Source: Azoarcus sp. (lineage in GTDB: Bacteria; Pseudomonadota; Gammaproteobacteria; Burkholderiales; Rhodocyclaceae). From it: a stretch of DNA of 64,000 nucleotides. How positions within the stretch are numbered: position 1 is the first letter of the stretch; each line of letters begins with the position of its first letter. Made by a program: the position numbers and the translations under genes. Positions 60,155 through 64,000 of the stretch are shown one piece after another. Under the pieces are notes generated by a model that saw only the letters and a list, made by a program, of their open reading frames with translations, was not told where the DNA came from and did no database searches. Location: positions 25,303-89,302 of the forward strand of contig JAITVD010000047.1 of NCBI GenBank assembly GCA_031285965.1. The letters run 5' to 3'.

Positions 60155-62434
60155 CTAATCGGCCACACCGCACATTCCGCCCGCGCAGCATTGGCTCTGC
60201 GCCCCTTGCGATGCCAGCGCCGCGTTGAAAGTATTGCTGGGGCGCATAACGGAGGCGCATTTTTCAGGATCGACGCGGTAGTAGCCGCCAAGGTCAACCG
60301 CCCTGCCCTGCACTGTCTTGAATTCGGCAAGGATGGCCTGCTCACTGGCAGCCAGTTTTTCGGCAAACGGCGCAAAGCGGGCGGCGAGTTCGGCATCCTC
60401 GGTTTGCGCCGCAAGCGATTCAGCCCAGTAAAGCGTCAGGTAGAACTGACTGCCCCGGTTGTCCAGCTCGCCGGTGCGCCGCGAGGGGGATTTGTCGTTG
60501 TCGAGGAGCTTTCCGGTGGCCTCGTCAAGCGTTCTGGCAAGAATCCGGGCGCGGGCATTGCCGGTCTTGATGCCGAGGTCCTCAAACGAAACCGCGAGCG
60601 CGAGGAATTCCCCAAGCGAATCCCAGCGCAGGTGGTTTTCTTCGACAAGCTGCTGGACGTGCTTCGGCGCGGAGCCGCCCGCGCCCGTTTCGTACATGCC
60701 GCCGCCCGCCATGAGCGGCACGATAGACAGCATTTTGGCGCTTGTTCCCAGTTCCATGATGGGGAACAAATCGGTGAGGTAGTCGCGCAGGATGTTGCCA
60801 GTGACGGCAATGGTATCAAGACCGCGCACGACGCGCTCCAAGGTGTAGCGCATGGCGCGTACCTGGGACATGATGCGGATGTTCAGCCCCGCCGTGTCAT
60901 GCTCCTCAAGGCAGGCTTTGACCTTTTTGATGAGTTCGGCCTCGTGCGGGCGGTAGCCGTCGAGCCAAAACACAGCCGCCATGCCGGAATTACGGGCGCG
61001 GGCAACCGCCAGCTTCACCCAATCGCGGACGGCGGCGTCCTTAGCTTGGCACATGCGCCAGATGTCGCCCTCTTCCACTTCCTGCGACAGCAATATCTCC
61101 CCGGTTTCCAAATCAACGATATTGGCCGTGCCGTCCTCCGAAATTTCAAAAGTCTTGTCGTGCGAGCCGTATTCTTCGGCCTGCTGCGCCATGAGGCCAA
61201 CGTTCGGTACAGTACCCATCGTTTGGGGGTCGAACGCGCCATTGGTCTTGCAGAAGTTAATCATCTCCTGATAGATGCGCGCGAAAGTGGACTCCGGCAT
61301 CACGGCCTTCACATCTTTTTGCTTGCCGCCCGCGCCATACATCTTGCCGCCCGCACGAATCATCGCGGGCATGGAGGCATCGACAATCATGTCGTTGGGC
61401 GAATGGAAATTGGTGATGCCCTTGGCGGAATCGACCATCGCCAGTTCGGGGCGATGCTCATGGCAGGCGTGCAGGTCGCGGATGACTTCGTCGCGCCATG
61501 TTTCGGGCAGCGTGGCAATTTTCTCGTAAAGGTCGGCCATGCCGTTATTGACGTTAATACCCAGTTCCTTGAAAAGCCGCTCGTGCCGGGTGAAGGCTTC
61601 TTTGTAATAGATTCTGACGCAATGGCCGAACACGATGGGATGCGAGACTTTCATCATGGTGGCTTTGACATGCAGCGAGAAAAGCACGCCCGCGTCAAGC
61701 GCGTCCTGCATCTGCTCCTCGTAAAACGCGCACAGTGCCTTTTTGCTCATGAACATCGAGTCGATGATCTCTCCCGCGAGCAGTGAGACTTTCGGCTTGA
61801 GCACGATGGTCTGGCCGCTTTTTGTGACCAGTTCCATCTTCACGTCGCGGGCGCAGTCGAGCGTCATCGACTTTTCGCCGTGGTAGAAGTCGCCCGCCTT
61901 CATGAACGAAGCATGGGTTTGGGAAGCCTGCTTCCATCTGCCCATCGAATGCGGATGCCGACGCGCATAGTTTTTTACCGACATCGGCGCGCGGCGGTCG
62001 GAATTGCCTTCGCGCAGCACGGGGTTCACGGCAGAACCAAGACAGCGGGCATAACGCGCCCTGACCGCTTTTTCTTCTTCGCTCTGCGGGTCTTCAGAAT
62101 AGTCGGGAATTTTGTAGCCCTTGCCCTGTAACTCGCGGATAGCGGCGACCAGTTGGAGAAGCGAGGCGCTGATATTGGGCAGCTTGATGATGTTTGCGCC
62201 CGGCTCCAAGGTCAGCCGCCCAAGCTCGGCAAGGGCATCAGGCACTTTCTGCGCGTCATCGAGATAATCGGGAAATTCGGCAAGAATGCGCGCGCCCAGC
62301 GAAATATCGGACTCGGCCACATGAATGCCCGCCGACTCGGCAAAGACGCGCACGACCGGCAAAAAAGCCGCAGTCGCCAGCATCGGGGCTTCATCAGTGA
62401 CGGTGTAGACAACAGTTGGGTTGTCGGATGGCAT
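60155..62434 (-). CDS. icd: isocitrate dehydrogenase (NADP+), monomeric type
   Basis: 759 residues, the size of the monomeric class (about 740). TCA-cycle oxidation of isocitrate to 2-oxoglutarate. Family blocks: [18 protein letters not shown] (substrate site), [32 protein letters not shown], and [15 protein letters not shown]. The C-terminus has two nearby Cys (QCCAGGMCG). The ATG at 62434 gives the usual N-terminus. Confidence 0.96.
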   Translation of the reverse strand: MPSDNPTVVYTVTDEAPMLATAAFLPVVRVFAESAGIHVAESDISLGARILAEFPDYLDDAQKVPDALAELGRLTLEPGANIIKLPNISASLLQLVAAIRELQGKGYKIPDYSEDPQSEEEKAVRARYARCLGSAVNPVLREGNSDRRAPMSVKNYARRHPHSMGRWKQASQTHASFMKAGDFYHGEKSMTLDCARDVKMELVTKSGQTIVLKPKVSLLAGEIIDSMFMSKKALCAFYEEQMQDALDAGVLFSLHVKATMMKVSHPIVFGHCVRIYYKEAFTRHERLFKELGINVNNGMADLYEKIATLPETWRDEVIRDLHACHEHRPELAMVDSAKGITNFHSPNDMIVDASMPAMIRAGGKMYGAGGKQKDVKAVMPESTFARIYQEMINFCKTNGAFDPQTMGTVPNVGLMAQQAEEYGSHDKTFEISEDGTANIVDLETGEILLSQEVEEGDIWRMCQAKDAAVRDWVKLAVARARNSGMAAVFWLDGYRPHEAELIKKVKACLEEHDTAGLNIRIMSQVRAMRYTLERVVRGLDTIAVTGNILRDYLTDLFPIMELGTSAKMLSIVPLMAGGGMYETGAGGSAPKHVQQLVEENHLRWDSLGEFLALAVSFEDLGIKTGNARARILARTLDEATGKLLDNDKSPSRRTGELDNRGSQFYLTLYWAESLAAQTEDAELAARFAPFAEKLAASEQAILAEFKTVQGRAVDLGGYYRVDPEKCASVMRPSNTFNAALASQGAQSQCCAGGMCGVAD

Positions 62435-62535
62435 GATCGTGCTCTCCTCGGGTTTTGGGATGTTATGCGTTCATGGCATCAGCATGATTCTTCCGCGTCT
62501 GCCTATCCTGAACCGCGCATTATACAAAAACGCGC

Positions 62536-62982
62536 CTACCCTTTCTCGCGCATCAGCCGCGCTTTTTCCCTGTCCCAGTCGCGCTTTTTCTCATCATCCC
62601 GCTTGTCGTAGAGTTTCTTGCCTTTCGCCAAGCCGATTTCGGCTTTCACGCGCCCCTTGCACCAGTGCAAGTCGACGGGAACCAGCGTATATCCGGCGCG
62701 CTCGACCTTGCCGATCAGGCGGGCGATTTCCTTGGCATGGAGCAGCAGCTTACGGGTGCGGACAGGGTCAGCCTTGATATGGGTCGAGGCGCTTGCCAGC
62801 GGAGTGATGTGCATACCGAGGATGAACATTTCCTCGCCGCGCACAATGACATAGCTCTCTTTGATATTGGCGCGTCCGGCGCGGATGGCCTTCACTTCCC
62901 AGCCTTCGAGCACAAGCCCAGCCTCGAACTTTTCTTCGATGAAGAAATCATGATGGGCTTTGCGGTTCTGGATGATGCTCAT
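62536..62982 (-). CDS. smpB: SsrA-binding protein
   Basis: 148 residues. Binds tmRNA for ribosome rescue. Blocks: [58 protein letters not shown], and the C-terminal tail [17 protein letters not shown] that enters the mRNA channel. Located about 100 bases upstream of icd on the same strand. No ssrA gene was seen in the window. Confidence 0.96.
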   Translation of the reverse strand: MSIIQNRKAHHDFFIEEKFEAGLVLEGWEVKAIRAGRANIKESYVIVRGEEMFILGMHITPLASASTHIKADPVRTRKLLLHAKEIARLIGKVERAGYTLVPVDLHWCKGRVKAEIGLAKGKKLYDKRDDEKKRDWDREKARLMREKG

Positions 62983-63269
62983 GAAACGTCGACCTAGGCG
63001 CTTTTGCGCAATGCGCGAATGAAAGTGGGCGGTTCTGCGTTAGAACTGCAAAATATACGCTTAATATCATGAAAACACTACATTTTTTTATTGATGTGTC
63101 TAAGAAAAGCACTGAAAAACACAAAACGCACCCCTTGATTCCGCTTGGCTTCCGAGCAGTGCTTAGACAGCATTTGTCATAAACCGGGCTTTTTTGGCAT
63201 GATACCGATGGAATTTTCCGCCACCCCCTTGACAGCCCACGCCGCCACGGCGCAAGTGCTCAAAACACC
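62983..63269. other. intergenic region before the hicA-like gene
   Basis: About 290 bases, AT-rich in the centre. I searched for a tmRNA gene because smpB is adjacent and saw none; no convincing coding frame either. Confidence 0.4.
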
Positions 63270-63458
63270 TCAGAATCGGCAGCCTATTCCCGCCTGCTTC
63301 ATGATCTCGTTGGCCATGTGGCGGCTGGGCATATTGTGGGAAACAGTCTGGTTTCGGATGCCGTTCGTCCATATTTCATGGCTCCCTTTCCCGCCGCGCA
63401 AGAAGCTATAGCCTGCCTGCTTAAGCCGGACGGCGACGCGCTCGTAGTACCCGTGCAT
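63270..63458 (-). CDS. HicA-like toxin
   Basis: 62 residues. dsRBD-fold mRNA interferase family: YERVAVRLKQAGYSFLRGGKGSHEIW with the catalytic His in GSHEIW, then NMPSRHMANEIMKQAG. Length typical. Lies 12 bases after the antitoxin-like gene, in the antitoxin-first order. Confidence 0.82.
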   Translation of the reverse strand: MHGYYERVAVRLKQAGYSFLRGGKGSHEIWTNGIRNQTVSHNMPSRHMANEIMKQAGIGCRF

Positions 63459-63470
63459 TAGTGGACGCGG

Positions 63471-63740
63471 CTAGGCGCAAAGGGGCGGCTCGTAAGTCAT
63501 GCGGGCGCGGGCGTTGATATGCCGCGTCGAAAGCGCCAGCTCAAGCAGCACGTCGCAAGCGCCTGTCACTTCCGCGCCCAGTTCGTCAAGGGTGCTACCG
63601 CATACCGCAAGCCCGTCAAGGTCAGGGCTTGTAGCCCAATACGAGCCAGCCTCGTCGTCACGCACGACGGTGACACGTACAAGCATAGGCACGCCCATTC
63701 TTGCCAGCAGTTTCCAGCCCGGCAAACCTATGCGGTACAT
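63471..63740 (-). CDS. HicB/DUF1902-like antitoxin
   Basis: 89 residues from the ATG at 63740 (or 71 from a second ATG). The partial RNase H-like fold of HicB/DUF1902 proteins is seen in VRVTVVRDDEAGSYWATSPDLDGLAV and GSTLDELGAEVTGACDVLLEL. No DNA-binding C-terminus is present. Paired with the HicA-like gene immediately downstream. Confidence 0.78.
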   Translation of the reverse strand: MYRIGLPGWKLLARMGVPMLVRVTVVRDDEAGSYWATSPDLDGLAVCGSTLDELGAEVTGACDVLLELALSTRHINARARMTYEPPLCA

Positions 63741-63902
63741 GTCATGGCTTCCTTCATGGTTCTGCCACGGAGATAGCAGTTCGCCAAGTTAACCATCGTG
63801 CTCTGAAACATGTCAACCAATACCGCCCGCGACACAGCTATTTTCCGATGCTAGGAAAAGATCGCGGACGGGGGCGGCCTCAGTCCATCGGCCAAGCCCC
63901 GA

Positions 63903-64000
63903 TCAGCGTCCGTCGCTCACTCTCGCATCGGTCAGCATCTCGTGCCACCGCTTCAAGTCGGATGCCACACTCTCCGAGAGCAGCGGTCGCGGCGCGGGCT
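63903..64000 (-). CDS. possible C-terminal end of a gene running out of the window
   Basis: A minus-strand frame open to the window edge ends at 63903 and reads PRPLLSESVASDLKRWHEML then TDARVSDGR. Another frame in the same strand is also open, so the coding frame is uncertain and the product unknown. Confidence 0.25.
   Translation of the reverse strand, partial: PAPRPLLSESVASDLKRWHEMLTDARVSDGR

Noticed and set aside
60191..61786. A 531-codon open frame opposite icd
   Set aside because: Antisense shadow of isocitrate dehydrogenase; composition only.
62983..63269. Possible ssrA (tmRNA) gene beside smpB
   Set aside because: No tRNA-like ends or tag-coding segment could be found.

Overview
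This 64 kb window looks like a chromosome segment of a betaproteobacterium. Core gene orders typical of that class are present: leuC-(entericidin)-leuD-leuB-asd; aroQ-accB-accC-prmA-DUF3426; rpsP-rimM-trmD-rplS; dciA/secA/argJ; and DUF2069 next to yihY. The diaA-type SIS gene followed by a BON lipoprotein gene and the monomeric NADP isocitrate dehydrogenase fit as well. I do not name a genus. Most core genes are visibly GC-rich, and several accessory patches are AT-rich (about 26.9-28.0, 33.8-37.9, 44.9-45.4 and 57.7-59.0 kb).

Layout. 0-6.3 kb (minus strand): asd, leuB, a DUF3795 protein, leuD, a 44-residue entericidin-like lipoprotein, leuC, aroC. 6.5-14.3 kb: xth, a diaA/gmhA-type SIS protein, a BON lipoprotein, mpl (minus), a conserved hypothetical, aroQ, accB, accC, prmA. 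14.4-21.4 kb: zinc-ribbon/DUF3426 membrane protein, SUMF1-type secreted protein, PfkB kinase, lgt, PAS-GGDEF-EAL protein. 21.6-26.9 kb: MacA-MacB-TolC-type tripartite efflux set, then an Ala/Pro-rich lipoprotein with a strong terminator. 27.3-27.9 kb: a decayed copy of a metallopeptidase/lipoprotein pair. 28.1-33.7 kb: cobalamin uptake cluster behind a cobalamin riboswitch (TonB receptor, binding protein, permease, ATPase, PduO-like protein). 33.8-35.6 kb: EptA-like phosphoethanolamine transferase. 35.7-37.8 kb: restriction-modification pair (Bpu10I-like nuclease and amino-methyltransferase). 38-41.3 kb: DUF2069, YihY, a 508-residue hypothetical. 41.4-44.2 kb: rpsP operon, tRNA-Gly(CCC), thioredoxin-like protein. 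44.2-45.4 kb: trbJ/trbL conjugation remnants. 45.5-50.0 kb: dciA, secA, argJ. 50.2-59.0 kb: an accessory island. 59.1-64 kb: Tat-type aldo/keto reductase, icd, smpB, a hicBA-like pair.

The island at 50.2-59.0 kb holds the most unusual material. (1) Two genes encode a four-helix membrane protein with MotA/TolQ/ExbB-like features carrying a roughly 1100-residue cytoplasmic tail built from about 33 repeats of 25 residues, followed by a single-pass partner with MotB/ExbD/ZorB-like topology. This is a plausible uncharacterised stator-like, possibly defence, system. (2) A surface autotransporter lies behind a leader containing about 11 TAGG tetranucleotide repeats inside a short leader ORF, followed by an intrinsic-terminator hairpin. 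That is a candidate for phase-variable, translation-coupled attenuation. (3) A HExxH metallopeptidase without a signal peptide is followed 10 bases later by a lipoprotein gene and then by a truncated tandem copy of that lipoprotein gene, which resembles an effector/immunity locus. A second locus at 27.3-27.9 kb keeps the promoter and a frameshifted lipoprotein gene, but its peptidase gene has been reduced by an internal deletion to its two ends.
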